From: Circinella minor
Lineage: Eukaryota > Mucoromycota > Mucoromycetes > Mucorales > Lichtheimiaceae
Assembly (NCBI GenBank): GCA_016758965.1
Contig: JAEPRB010000018.1
Span: 186,001-250,000, forward strand
Direction of reading: 5' to 3'
Length of the DNA stretch: 64,000 nucleotides
The position numbers and the translations under genes are program-made. Shown one piece after another: positions 47,301 through 59,650 of the stretch. Position 1 is the first letter of the stretch. The number at the start of each line of letters is the position of its first letter. A model generated the notes under the pieces. That model did not search any database and was not told the origin of the DNA. It saw nothing but the letters and a program-made list of their open reading frames with translations.

Positions 47301-50300
47301 TGCTATACTAGGCCATTATCTTTCGAATCTTTCTATTCGTTCCTTGGGCTATGAGGAATAGTATTCAACTGAAAGACTGAAATTATGGCTCATAAAGCGA
47401 TTAAGTAACAGTCGAGAAATTCAGGGATTCAAAGATTCTCCTTTTTTTCACCAGCAAATACAAGGATTATTATTATAATTCAAACAGCTCTCTCTCCCCC
47501 TCTCTCTCTCTTTCCCTCATCATGTTATGTATAGTTGCTTGGGTTCTACACTCATGAACTGCGTAAGTCGTGAGCAGTATACAGGCTTGTATACTGTATT
47601 GGTCGTTACTAAGAAGCATAAATTTATATTTATGGCTTATCACTAGGGAGATCAAAATGTTATGACTTTACAAAATATAGAAAACGATCGTCGGCATTGA
47701 GCTAAAACCACTCACTACTTACTTCGGGAAACCAACTGTGGGGGGACTAGGGTTTATTACTAAACAAGTGTCAGTCTCCTTACGGATCTTGATAACTTTT
47801 CATTGTTTTTTTTTACTTTATCTCTCATATAGATAATCGATGGATCATTTATTCTTTCCAACTCTTATTTTTTTTCTAGAAACTGATGAATATAATAATA
47901 AGTAGCCCCCTTAGTTTTAATATCATTTTAGCATTATGACGAACTTGTATATATTAGGTATTTTTTATATTTTACATTCTTTCAATATTTAAAAAGATAA
48001 GTAGCTCACTTCATTGAAGAAAAAAATTGTTTGGTATATTTAGATATTGATTAAAACTCCCTGTTGTATACAAGCGTGTTGGGTATGCATGTAACGAACA
48101 TGCGGTCTTTTTTAATTTTTTTTTTTACCCATTCAATGCCAGAATTCCCGCTTTTTTTAGCACTCCAAACGAAAATTTAAATAAAGGAGTTAAATGTCAT
48201 ACACTATTGAGGGGTACTTGATGAAGAGAGAAGAACAAGAAAGAGAGAAAGAACAAATTGTTCAAAAAAAGGGAAAAACTTGATCAATGAAACTGGAAAA
48301 GTAAAGAACAGGGAGTAAAAAAAAAATACAAATAGAAGATTGTCATATGTCATATTTACTCTTTATCTTGCACAAAGGAAACAATTATATTTTATCGGGT
48401 CTTGTGAAAACTTTATCGTTTAAAAAAATGATAGACACTGGGAGATCATGCGAGCTTTTCAATAACTCTTTTCATTACTATTAAAATCGCATGAGATAGA
48501 TGGTGCCTTATTTCTATAATCTCATCATTGATATTAACATTCATTGTCATTGCTCACTCTATATACATATGGAAATTTTTACTTATACAAACACACAGCA
48601 GCGTGATGTATTTATAACAAGGTATTTCGCTCTTATCATTTATGGATAGATTTATTTTGGGGGAGGCATTCTCAAACCAGAAATTACAAAGCACCGACCG
48701 ACATGTCAATAATTCTAATAATATAGCGCACTTTTCTCAGATAACACCCGCGGAACGGGCTCGACCTTAGTAGTGTGTAAAAGAAGGGTGATAACGAACT
48801 TATATCTCGCCATTTGAATTAATCACCATGTGTTGTTTGTTATTATATGTGCTGCGTTAGTAATAATTATATTAATTGAACAAAAAAAAAAAAGGTATTA
48901 TCGCGATATTTGTAATCTAGTGACGAATTAACGTTAATTCCCTAGTGACAATAATAAAAGGGGGGGATAACTCAAATTGTATATAAATTTTAGCGATAAG
49001 GGTTGTCATGGGTAACGATAAGAGAATATAAGAGATAACGAGCTTTAATTTTCTTTTTTTACTCTTTTTTATCGTTATATATAACCAGCACCTGAACTTG
49101 TTTTATTCAGGAGAATTGTTGTCAAAAAATATATATTTGAGCTTTATCGTTTATTGAAAGCTTAAAAGTACATCTTGTTTAAAACAAGGTCTATTCCTTA
49201 TTATATATGTAGAGTTAGATGCATCTTGTTTTTGTTATTCTTTTGTTCATAATAAAAAAATTTTTACAAGCATTTGGCCTGACCCCCCGAAATCTCGCAA
49301 GTCATAGAAAGAAAAAATGACGTTACAAAAATTAGCAGTGTGTAACCTAACGGACTTTGCGATCTGAAAAACAAAGTTCATGGTTCCGTGCCATTTTTGG
49401 TTTTAACCCGGGCAACCGAGTTGAAAAGAAAAGGCAACAGAGAGTATAATAATGATAATTGTTATCGCTCAACATGCATACAAGTTTGTTTTCTTTTTTT
49501 TCTTTATGTCGGTTCCCCACATTCAATTTACAGCAACAAAAGCAAGAATTAAAGCTTCTATTTTTTCCTACACATAATACACATATAATTTTATTCTTTC
49601 CATAAAATGATAAAGGACTGGTTTAAAATTTTTCTACACAAATTTGGAAATTTCAACATGTTTATAAAAAAAAGGAGTTGAATCAGAACGACAAAAAGAC
49701 GAGGAAAGGGATGGTGTGATAGATTTCAAGATCCGTATCTGATAAAATACAACGTGGAAATTCATTGGACAGCGATATAAATGATCTTTTTATGGATTGA
49801 AAGAATAAAAGGGAATGTTATTGTGGGGAGAGAAAGAGAGAGAGAGAGACAAGGAGAAACAATTGTTAACACATACATTTGCGAGAGAGTGTGAAGTGAG
49901 TTAGTGAGTGTAAATGAAATTGATTAATGATTATCTCTAAAAGTGAGAAAATAAACACGAAACATGAAGGGGATAATTCGTCGGATGATAGAAATCTATT
50001 TTATTATTTCTTGTCTATAATGGCATACCATACTATAATTATTATTATATTTTTGTGCTGTGTTTACTCGTGTATGGGTGTTAGGTATGATGTGTGTGGT
50101 CCTAACTCCCTTTTTTTTTCTTACTCCCCCCACCCTAACTGGGGCTCCGTGCAGAGTGTGGGAAATTCGATCTGATGATGCAAATTCATTGGCCGAGATA
50201 AAAAAGATCATAAAATCGAATCTTTTTGCCGGTCCTCTTTTCACTTCTTCTTCCTTATCTTTCTTTCTTTCTTCTTCTTTTCTCTTCGCTTAATTTTATT

Positions 50301-50381
50301 GCTTTTGGTTATCTTTTATTTTTATTTTTCTTTATCACTTTCCCCATTTATTTTTATTTTTTCATTTTATTATAATCCATT
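44383..50381. other. Six-kilobase gene-less interval upstream of the GATA factor
   Basis: No frame on either strand longer than about 80 codons looks coding. The DNA is AT-rich with poly-A/T tracts (for example 46729-46741, 46803-46819, 48881-48893), a CT run at 47486-47515 and GA repeats near 49833-49850. The final about 500 bases, with a T/C-rich run up to 50381, are the likely leader of the GATA-factor gene. An unusually long regulatory region, non-coding RNA or degraded transposon could explain it; I see no direct sign of any. Confidence 0.4.
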
Positions 50382-51578
50382 ATGGCTCTTGCAACTGAGA
50401 CTATGCCAAAACTACGTAAACGATCATCTGTCGAGCATGATACCTGTCCAGATTGCCGTGAAAATCAACGCTGCGACGCCTGCGTTGCAATTATCACTGC
50501 TACTACCTCTATTACTACTGATAAGGTAGAAAAACAACAACAACAACAACATAAAGCTCATGATCAACATGTTAATGAACAAAAACAAGAACTCGACCCA
50601 CAACCACCACAGAAACCACAACCACAACAGCGATTGATGCGCGTTTATACCAATGAAGACGATAAGAAAGTATCTTCTCAACAACAATCTCAACCACAAG
50701 ATGCTGTGTGCGCTAATTGTCAAACAACTACCACCCCACTTTGGCGTAGAGATGCGAGTGGAAAGACTATATGTAATGCATGTGGACTTTATTACAAGCT
50801 TCATCATGTTCATCGTCCTGCAACAATGATGCGCACAGTGATTAAACGACGAAAACGTTGTGCATCCTCATCTGAAAAGCAACAACAAAATAAGGCTGCT
50901 TTCCGTAAGAAATCCAAAACGCAACATAATCAACAACAGCAACAACAGCATTCTTCTCCCCATCACCATCAACAACAGCACCAAGCTCCTTCACCACCTG
51001 CTACTTTATCAATTGTGGGTGAAGATGAGGAATCAATTGCAACATCCAGTGGTGGTTCACGATCTTCCACGGCTTCCCCTCCATGGCAACCTCAATCTCC
51101 GCCAGCAACATCTACCACAAACTCTTCATCGTGTACACCACCTGCTTCACCACCAGGAGTAGGAAATGTTGTGTTACCACCTATTCATGCCCCCGACCAT
51201 CACCAACAAAATAATATGAACAACGAGTATAAAGTACAGACAACCTTACCACCATTGAGATTCCATCATCTATGCAACAAAACAACTGAAGATCTTCGTG
51301 CGCAGCGCCAGGAATTGCAAAATCGAGTGACGAGACTTTCAGCCTTACTCTCTGAAACAGTATCCACTTTATCAAAAATAGACGCAGCTCTTGCCGAGCC
51401 AACAAAGAATCATTGCCCTATTTGTCCACCTTCTGATCATCAGGACCACGAAATTGCACGATCTCTTCTATCATTGGCTTCTTGCGCAGCTCCCAAATCA
51501 TCACATCATTCTCAGCAAGACCGTCCTCATTTACCACCTATTGCATTACCTACTTCAACATCATCTTACCATCAGTAA
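50382..51578 (+). CDS. GATA-type zinc-finger transcription factor with coiled coil
   Basis: A nuclear regulator binding GATA motifs. The gene is a single 398-codon frame, ATG 50382 to TAA ending at 51578. One class IVa finger (CX2CX17CX2C) lies at about residues 110-134: [20 protein letters not shown], then [11 protein letters not shown], with the basic tail [17 protein letters not shown] Cys-rich N-terminal segment ([13 protein letters not shown]) is unusual and could bind metal. Gln/His/Pro-rich stretches flank the finger. Near residue 300, [20 protein letters not shown] followed by [12 protein letters not shown] predicts a leucine-zipper-like coiled coil, the architecture of Dal80/ASD-4-type GATA factors in nitrogen regulation or development. 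The exact orthologue cannot be named. It is convergent with ASN1. Confidence 0.88.
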   Translation: MALATETMPKLRKRSSVEHDTCPDCRENQRCDACVAIITATTSITTDKVEKQQQQQHKAHDQHVNEQKQELDPQPPQKPQPQQRLMRVYTNEDDKKVSSQQQSQPQDAVCANCQTTTTPLWRRDASGKTICNACGLYYKLHHVHRPATMMRTVIKRRKRCASSSEKQQQNKAAFRKKSKTQHNQQQQQQHSSPHHHQQQHQAPSPPATLSIVGEDEESIATSSGGSRSSTASPPWQPQSPPATSTTNSSSCTPPASPPGVGNVVLPPIHAPDHHQQNNMNNEYKVQTTLPPLRFHHLCNKTTEDLRAQRQELQNRVTRLSALLSETVSTLSKIDAALAEPTKNHCPICPPSDHQDHEIARSLLSLASCAAPKSSHHSQQDRPHLPPIALPTSTSSYHQ

Positions 51579-51622
51579 ATAATATTGTTATCACTTTTTA
51601 TTTTCTCCTCTTCTCTTTTTTT

Positions 51623-51670
<48 letters not shown>

Positions 51671-51899
51671 GTAAACATTTTTTTCTATAAAAAAAATTGG
51701 TGTATCAAAAGAAAAAAAAATACGCCAATAAATTTTTACACATATACTTTCTTTCAAGTACACCCATCCCTATCAGCAAACATAACATGCAAAACACACC
51801 ATTCTTTTTCCTCCTCTTTTATCTGTTTTTTTTTAAAAAAAAAAAAATTCTCTCACGCACACAAGATACCTCTTTCTTTTAATGTAAATTTTTTTTCTC

Positions 51900-51930
<31 letters not shown>

Positions 51931-52305
51931 TCCTTTAAGCCTCTTTATCATCCATCACAACATCTTCATTCAAACACATTTATTATATTTTATCATATTA
52001 TCATTTTTGCGCTTTCTTTTAGCTAACTTACCCCACTCATGTATTTTGTTTTTGTATAAGCTTTTTTATTTTTATTTTTTCTTTATCTCCCTCATCTTCA
52101 CATTTTGTTCATACTTTTTTTTTTCTTGTCTTTCAATAATAATAATAATGTAATCGTATTGACAATAATATAATACAACAGCAATAATAATATAATTATA
52201 GTATTAATTTAAAAACATGCCATTATTAAACTTTATTTATATTTTTTTTTTCATTTTTTGATTGTTATTCTTATCGTTTAAATGAATATATTATATATAA
52301 AATTA
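51579..52305. other. Convergent intergenic region, GATA factor to ASN1
   Basis: About 730 bases, strongly T/C-rich on the plus strand, with a long (TC) microsatellite at 51626-51666 and T runs near 51911-51930. The long open frame across it encodes only Ser/Leu/Phe low complexity and is not a gene. Confidence 0.6.
51626..51666 (+). repeat. (TC)n microsatellite, about 20 units
   Basis: Uninterrupted TC/CT dinucleotide run in the 3' region of the GATA-factor gene. Confidence 0.95.
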
Positions 52306-54700
52306 CTAATATGCAGCTTGATGTGCCTTCTGAGCTCTGCCTGAAGGATCCTCACTACATCCCCAATCTTTACGAGGAACCCATCTAATCACACTTTCTG
52401 TACAAGCTTCTTGTGGAAACCATTGATCAAACAAAACACGATACATAAAAGCTTCTTTAGTTGTTGGTGTGTCCTTGGGCCATTTCGCTGTAGCATGTTC
52501 AAATGCTTGATCTGACACTTTCACTTGACTGACATCCTTGAGAGCATCAATCCAGCCATAACCTACACCATCCGAAAACTGTTCCTTTTGTCGCCAAAGA
52601 ATTTCATCAGGAAGATAAGGCTTGACGTTTGGGTCATCTGATGTATCAAACGCTTTACGAACAATATACTTTTCCATACGATGACCTGGAACAGGGCGTT
52701 TATCACGAGGATCAATTGCCATAGCGAGTTCCAAAAAGCTCAAGTCCAAAAAAGGCACTCTTGCTTCTACTCCCCATGCCATAGTGGACTTGTTGGCACG
52801 TAAGCAATCAGCATAGTGCAAATTTTTGACACGTGTCACTGTTTCGCTATGAAAAGCCGCGTCGTCCGGTGCTGCGTGAAAATACAAATAACCACCAAAT
52901 ACTTCGTCTGCTCCTTCACCCGATAAGACCATTTTTACTCCCATGGCTTTGATTTTTCTCGATAAAAGATACATGGGTGTGGATGCACGAATCGTTGTTA
53001 CATCATACGTTTCTAAATGATAAATCACATCACTGACAGCATCTAAAGCTTCTTGGATTGTAAAGGTGTATTCATGGTGGATGGTATTCAAATGTTCTGC
53101 CACTTTACGAGCAGCAATTAAATCAGGTGAACCTTCCAGCCCAATTGAGAATGAGTGCATGCCAGGCCACATATTTGGTCCGCCTATATTAATCATTTTA
53201 TCATTTGGCTTTTATGAGCATTTTTCTCTTCCTCAATTTTTTTTTAAAGAAAAAATTCCCTTTATACTACTTTATCAGTCAGTCAGCAATTTTTTTTTTT
53301 TTTTACTTACTTTCATCAAACCGCGGTTCGTCTTGTTGAATAGTCCCAGATGTAATTTTTTGAGTTTCACGTACAGCAATAGAAGCGATCAAGCTAGAAT
53401 CCAAACCACCTGATAATAATACACCATAAGGAACTTCTGCCATCAAGCGCTTGCGAACTGAAGCTTCCAATGAACGTCGTAATAACTTCAAATCCACTGG
53501 ATTTTCACCTACTTTGTTACCATCCCACCTATAAAAAAAAAATTATGATGCACATTAATTTGCTTCCGCGGATGCCTTTTATTTATCAGCCCCTCTCTTC
53601 CATCTTTTTTTTTTATTCAATCCCAACAATTTATTATAATTCTTACCAGGAAGGTTTATACCAACGCGTCGTTTCCTTGGTCTTGGAATCATATAGATGG
53701 CCAGGTGGGAATGCTAATATCTTATCACAATCTTCATTTAATGATTTGAGTTCTGATGCAAAATAAACAGTATTCGGCATATCTGAACGCCATCCATAAT
53801 AAAGTGTTCTATAAAATACATACGAAAAGAAAAATTATGCATCTGATAATTAATCAAAAAAGATCTTTTGACAAAGGCTAATTGCATACATACGTAACAC
53901 CAATGGGATCGCGAGCAGCGATTATTCTGTCGTTATCAACGTCAAGTAAGACAAAGGAAAAAATACCATCTAATTGATGAACAAATTCTGTGCCCATTTC
54001 TCTATACTATATGTAGTTATATATATATGAAACTTATGTGGATAGTTATATAACAAAACAAGTATAACAATTTAAAGTTTACCAGATACATAATAACTTC
54101 ACAATCTGAGTGGGTTTTGAAAGCATAACCTTTTTGTTCAAGTTGAGCGCGTAACTGCTTATGATTATAAATCTCACCTGAAAAAAAAGTTAATGTTATA
54201 TACATAAGTTCTAACTTGAGATGATAGTTTCTTGAAAAGAATCAATGTTATTGAAAAGTGTATAATATACCATTTACGCAAAGCACCAACTTTTTATCTT
54301 CAGAAATAATCGGTTGTGCTCCAGAATCTAGATAATTTGATGCAATTATGAACAAGAAAAAATATATTATGGTTTAGAAATATAGTACTAAATTGAATTA
54401 AATAAGCAACGATATGAATATATATATAAAAGATCAACAACATACCAACGCCAACAATTGCAAGGCGTTCATGTGCAAGGATATGATTATTGATGGTATA
54501 GCAACCAGACCAGTCTGGTCCTCGATGGCGTATTCTAATATTAATAAGATCACAGTTAGTATAATTTTTTTTAGGGACAACAAATTTCGGAGAAAAAAGT
54601 ACAGTAATTATATCACATACTTCTTGGACAGAAAAAGCGCTCTTTGACGATAATTCTCTACGTCACCATCATAACGATAAATTGCGAAAATACCACACAT
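52306..54700 (-). CDS. ASN1: Asparagine synthetase (glutamine-hydrolysing)
   Basis: It makes asparagine from aspartate, glutamine and ATP (EC 6.3.5.4) in the cytosol. Exons in coding order: 54700-54621, 54534-54446, 54327-54271, 54177-54083, 54006-53894, 53808-53647, 53528-53311 and 53183-52306 (563 residues, the normal length). The protein begins MCGIFA, so Cys2 is the glutaminase nucleophile. [40 protein letters not shown] and HSDCEVI belong to the class II glutaminase domain. The synthetase domain has the ATP-binding PP-loop [34 protein letters not shown] and [18 protein letters not shown]. Exon 5 has two candidate acceptor AGs four bases apart; only the upstream one keeps YREMGTEF in frame. 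Confidence 0.96.
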
Positions 54701-55180
54701 CTTATCTCTTTTAAAAAGATATTTAGAAACTTGTATAAAAAGCCCGGTTTTAGTTTTTTGAAAGAAAAAGAAAAGAAAAATTATAAACTGGGGGGGGGCT
54801 GTATCCCTTATATATATATATATATATCTTTTCATCACATCCCTGTAACAATCGCTACCTTTTTATCTGTGTAAAATTGGTATTGTTACTTTTTTTTTGT
54901 GTCAATTTTTTATGGAAATAAATTTTAAACTGTATCTATCTAGATTAAACTGTCAAATAGATCTCTTTCGCCGAGATGATCAAAAAGTAAGCGATTTAAT
55001 GGTGCAGCGATGAAGAGAAATTATTATTATTATTTTAATCTCGTTCATCAGTTTATAATTCTACTATTTTGTTATCGTTTCTTTATTAGTTATAGTAGAT
55101 ATATACAACCCCATAATCATTTATTTAGCATCCACAAAAAAAAAACATGTAAGTGTAATAATATAGGATTACCATATGAA

Positions 55181-55214
55181 CCCCAGGTTTTTTTCTCAAA
55201 TAAAAAACCTGGGG
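55181..55214. repeat. Short perfect hairpin
   Basis: Arms CCCCAGGTTTTTT (55181-55193) and its exact complement (55202-55214) flank an 8-base loop. It lies about 480 bases upstream of the ASN1 start. Confidence 0.8.
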
Positions 55215-56480
55215 AAATTTTTTTTTTTATGATTTTGATCATATCAACGAATTATTATTTTACATCTCTTATCTTATCTATATTCACATTTCTTATCAGG
55301 CAGTATACTTTAAACTCTGTGGCTGCATGAATAATAACAATTATAATAGTTGCACTTGATGATTAGTTCTACCACCACCCCTCCATTTTTTTTGAAGGTT
55401 TCAGTATACTTATTTTTATAAAGACGAAAAGACCCCCCCTCCAATATTTTCGTCACATTAAACACAAATGAACTTGACGACAACGATTTGTTGTCATGCC
55501 AATAAAAAAAAAGAAATTAATAACTCCGCTGTAAAATCAATGAGTCGTGTTAATCATATATGTTTCACATCGTATCGTAAAAGTGTATAAAATAATTATG
55601 GTCTAATTTACCTTACTGATAAAGTGGACCTCATTATCTTTTGGAAGATGTAGATGATGTACACAATAACTATGATATAAGATACTTTACTCTGCTAATA
55701 TTATATGATAAACCAGCAGTACTATAAATTTTAATTGTATATAGAGATGCTGTACATTTTACATATAAACTTATATTTAGATTAACTATCAAATCTTAAG
55801 ATTTGTAACTGTTTATTGATAAGGTACTTTAAAGCCGATACCAGAATTCTTGTTAGTGTATATTTTCTCATGCATATTTCTCTTAAGATTAAGCTCCGAG
55901 TCTCTATACTTTCTCTGTGGTATTACATAAACACGCTGCTTTGTTATTTATTATTATAATATTTCTATCAATCTTCTTTCATCTTTTTAATTGATATATG
56001 TTCCATTGGCTAATATTATTAATCTTATATAACGGCAATCCCCAGCATACTTCTTTTATACTTCTCCTCTATAAATCATAATATTATCATCGTCGTCAAA
56101 GGTTTATTGTAAGTCGACACGACTTTTTACATCTTTTATAATTGTATATCCACTATCATCGCAGCTCAGGCTAGTTACTATGAACTCTAACATGTTATTA
56201 CTTGAGATAGCCTAAAAACATATAGTTATTATTCAAAAGTATAATTATACATACCTGACTATTTTCTGTCTAAAATAAAATCATCAATATTATATCTTCC
56301 ACTTTCACCTAAAAACGTTTCCTTGTATCCTATTGACCACGAAAAATAAAAGTCTATTTCTTTACTATCTTTTATTCATTGAATCCAGAAATAACATTTT
56401 TAACCTTTATTTTCGCCTGGTCAACATGACATTAATATCTATTTATGTTTCTATTTACTTAAATTAGTTGATTGTCATAG

Positions 56481-56851
56481 GACTATCTGCAGCGGTGCTG
56501 TTAAAGCTGATTCTTTAACACACAGCTCCTGCTGCGGTAACTGTTACAACAGCTATTAAGTTTTATATTTTAAAAATGAGCAACGCTACTAGTATTACTA
56601 CCAGTACTCAACCTGTAACTCCTACTATTGACAACGGACGCAAGAAAAAAAAATTCCCACTTTTAGCAAAATTCGAAAACATTGTTTTGGTAAAGGCGTA
56701 CCTGGGTGGAATTTTCAACTGTAACAGTCAGTAAATCACAGGATCTGCTGTACAATTTGGTCAATTTTTAACTGTTCGAAACTGTTACGTACGCGGACTG
56801 TTAATTAGGATAATTTAACAGTTTATGTAACAACCACTGCTGCGGATGGTC
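56481..56851. mobile_element. Possible MITE-like element with imperfect terminal inverted repeats
   Basis: The left end GACTATCTGCAGCGGTG matches the reverse complement of the right end, GACCATCCGCAGCAGTG, at 14 of 17 positions, all differences being transitions, and similarity continues through TGTTA. Inside, CTGTTA or its complement TAACAG recurs about eight times, mostly near the ends, as in subterminal repeats of DNA transposons. The 371-base element encloses a 52-codon ORF. No target-site duplication is clear at these boundaries, so the call is tentative. Confidence 0.45.
56576..56734 (+). CDS. Small ORF inside the possible mobile element
   Basis: A 52-residue frame from ATG 56576 to TAA 56732-56734. 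It has a Ser/Thr-rich start (MSNATSITTSTQPVTPTID), a basic run GRKKKK and then KFPLLAKFENIVLVKAYLGG, a balanced, protein-like segment that could be the beginning of a helical DNA-binding domain cut short. It may be the first exon of a transposon or orphan gene. No family was recognised. Confidence 0.3.
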   Translation: MSNATSITTSTQPVTPTIDNGRKKKKFPLLAKFENIVLVKAYLGGIFNCNSQ

Positions 56852-58323
56852 GTTAATATTATACCATTACTACCATGCATAAATTTAAATGTATCAACAT
56901 AAACAATCAAGCATCATCTCCCCAATAATAAAAACTTGGGGGGACTTCCATATCTACAGCTTTCTTGATTTTTATTTATTTAATTTGCGCTATAGTATAC
57001 AACTCAAAACTAATCGACTAAACTGTGTTAATCACGAGTATAAACTGATTTAGCTACCTTCTTATAACAAATACTATATTGGTTGGTTTAACCGGGTTAA
57101 TATAGGTTAATCTCTACTGGTACCGTGATCGGAAGTAATGAAATATTAAAAACTTATATACACAAGCAAAACAAAAAATGTTACTGCGTAAATAGAAAGG
57201 AGAATTGTAAAACATGTAATATAAAGCATAAAAAACAAATTAAAGTCTTACGGGTTTTGTCAGAACATCTTGATTGGATTATATATCAATTGCATAGTAG
57301 GCTCATGATTTGACAGAAATCTAGTACATGGTATAAAAATAGTGAGAAATGACACATGATGTTTATCGGATAATTGAATTTTGCGGAAGGTTATTTACAG
57401 CAAAAAAAAAAAAAAAAAACCTGTTGTAACAAGTTATCAGATTTTAAACACCTGATAAGTATTTATTATTTATATGTAAAAAATAGTAATACAAAAAAAA
57501 AAAGGATTACTTTTTGATCTAACATTTTTGTTACTTGGATTTTCAGGGCCGGAATTTTTATGACTACAATGGGTATGTTAAAATGTGTCAAAAAAAAAAA
57601 AAAAAAAAGTCTTTTTTTTTTTCCGGTGTTGATTCCCCCTTTAGGAATCGGCGACCCATCCGAATGCAATGATTGGATTAAATGGGGAAAGGAAGAAAGA
57701 AAAGGCTGAGCGTTGTTTTCGGTAAAGTGTGAGTCAAAAAAAAAAAAAAAAATTATAACGCCAAAGTTTTTGGGTTAAATCAAATTATGATTTGCCACGT
57801 GTGTTTAAAAAAAAGGAAGGAAAAACCATTTTTCCTTTTATAAAATTTCCTGTTATCAATTTATTTGCTGCGTTTTTTTACAGAATGAAAGAGGGGGATC
57901 ACACAGATCAAAAAAATTATGTTGATAAGTTTTTATAATGAGGAAAAAAAAGCCTACGTATTTTTTTTCACCTTTTATTCTTTAAATAGTAAGTGTGATT
58001 CGTAATGTAACTTACATATTAAAAAAGATAATCATTATGATGCTATAATAATAACAATAAAGAGCCAATGTTTTACTTAATTTGGTAACATTCGTCTACT
58101 TACATACGTGTCTGTGTAACTACAAAAGTAGGTGAGTGTAGGTGCGGACGTTCGGCCGACTTACATACATCAACGGTCTCGTCGCCGATCGTTTTTTTTT
58201 TTTTTTTTTCTGTTCTCCTTATTTAAATTATTTTAGCTATATGATTAATTGAAAAAGATCAGATTGATAATATGTAAAAGGGATTAAAGAAAGTTATTAT
58301 ATAATAAAAAAAGGGAATGAGGG

Positions 58324-58350
<27 letters not shown>
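58324..58350 (+). repeat. 27-base poly-A tract
   Basis: Uninterrupted A run in the promoter region of the hypothetical gene starting at 58571. It could exclude nucleosomes, as such tracts do in fungal promoters. Confidence 0.9.
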
Positions 58351-58354
<4 letters not shown>

Positions 58355-58570
58355 TTAATCAGATAGTTAATTCTGTGACCCAAAAATTATTTTCTAAAAA
58401 TTTCTTTCTTTTCGGTCAGTTCTATTTGATTATTCATCAAACTACAACTGCGGAACAAAAAAAAAAGTTATTTAAATAAACCCTATTTTTTTTTTCTTTT
58501 CCTTTTTAAAAAACTACCTTCTTTTTTCTTCTTTTTTTTTTTTTTTTCTATTAAAATAAATTATATAAAT

Positions 58571-59650
58571 ATGTCTGCTGCAACGTTTACACCATGGTCT
58601 AGTAATTGGAGTACTAGTACAGAATCTTCACCACCCCAATTTTACAATGACAACTTGACCATTTCTAGCCACGCCAGTTTAAGTGACGACGAATTCTATA
58701 TAAATAATAATAATAATAATAATACCGACAATTTATGTAATACGCAGGGACCAGGTTCAGAAGATTGGAAACAAGCATTATTTCATGTTCGTAATCTTAT
58801 GTACAGTTCTACAAGTGTAGGTGTACCCTCTCCTGCTATCTATTTTGAACAAATGAATCTTTTACCACCACGAGGAGCAAGTTGTCTTGGTCGAGATATT
58901 GCTATTCGCGAAGTCAATTTAAATACGAGTGTATCTGATATCAGTACTTATCGTCAACAACGATCTGATAATTTAGTATTACGTATGTTTCATTGTCAAT
59001 TAACCAATTTGGATAAATCAACTATTATTCCTTTGGGAAAAGGCATGTATATTCGTACAGAATGGCAATCAAAAACACCACAACCTCAGTCTATGTTCAA
59101 CATGCCATTACCACAATCAATGCATCATCAACCTGTAGATGAATTTGAAAAATTACTGTATTCTCTCCAATTGCCTATTCAACAACAAAATACATTCGTT
59201 CCATACAGTTATACATTTGGTGTTCGATTTACAGATGCTCTTGGTTATGCAAGTGATATATTGATACGTGGTCGATTACCGTTATGGTGTCAAACTTTAT
59301 TTTTATCTGAATGTGTTAAGCAGATCCCTGCTATTCGACCTAATGAAACACACACTGGATTATTTGTATTTGCACCCGAAGTTGCGGTTACTTTTCAATC
59401 ATTGGCCAATGCCCCTATGAGTAATGAACTATCACCTGAATTGACACTACGATATGAACGGATAGCAATGGAATTAAGTGATCCAGAATTACTTTTTGAA
59501 GATGATAGTCCCGACCTTGAGATGGAATGGGAAGATAGGAAACAAAGAGTAATACAAAGGATGGTATATTGTGATATTCCAGATGATTTGGCACAAGTAC
59601 TTACTGATATGGCAACGGCATGGGCATGTGGTCAAGGTTTCATGCTATGA
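58571..59650 (+). CDS. Conserved-looking hypothetical protein, 359 residues
   Basis: A single-exon gene, ATG 58571 to TGA ending at 59650, that I cannot assign. The first about 60 residues are Ser/Thr/Asn-rich with an Asn run; from about residue 63 (GSEDWKQALFHVRNLMYSS) the composition is that of a folded protein. Notable segments are RGASCLGRDIAIREVNLNTS, YSYTFGVRFTDALGYASDIL, LFVFAPEVAVTFQSLA and an acidic DDSPDLEMEWEDRKQ stretch before a C-terminal helix. There are no membrane spans, signal peptide, zinc motif or recognised catalytic motif. The long A/T tracts upstream and T-rich DNA downstream look like normal gene flanks. It is divergent from ASN1 and convergent with the secreted-protein gene. 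Confidence 0.75.
   Translation: MSAATFTPWSSNWSTSTESSPPQFYNDNLTISSHASLSDDEFYINNNNNNNTDNLCNTQGPGSEDWKQALFHVRNLMYSSTSVGVPSPAIYFEQMNLLPPRGASCLGRDIAIREVNLNTSVSDISTYRQQRSDNLVLRMFHCQLTNLDKSTIIPLGKGMYIRTEWQSKTPQPQSMFNMPLPQSMHHQPVDEFEKLLYSLQLPIQQQNTFVPYSYTFGVRFTDALGYASDILIRGRLPLWCQTLFLSECVKQIPAIRPNETHTGLFVFAPEVAVTFQSLANAPMSNELSPELTLRYERIAMELSDPELLFEDDSPDLEMEWEDRKQRVIQRMVYCDIPDDLAQVLTDMATAWACGQGFML

Larger units (their letters stand above)
54701..58570. other. Intergenic region, ASN1 to hypothetical gene
   Basis: About 3.9 kb between divergent genes. It holds a G/T run and (TA) tract near 54787-54827, a 13-bp hairpin at 55181-55214, a possible inverted-repeat element at 56481-56851, poly-A/T runs near 57400-57760 and a 27-base A run at 58324-58350. 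A frame at 57125-57313 (CYCVNRKENCKTC) looks slightly coding-like but lacks context. Confidence 0.45.

Noticed and set aside
23885..49430. Shared GCAACCGAGT sequence near 23898 and 49411
   Set aside because: Only about 10 matching bases with unrelated flanks; chance is the simplest explanation.
51482..52153. A 223-codon frame overlapping the end of the GATA-factor gene
   Set aside because: It reads through a (TC)n microsatellite and poly-T runs and starts inside another gene's coding sequence in a different frame.
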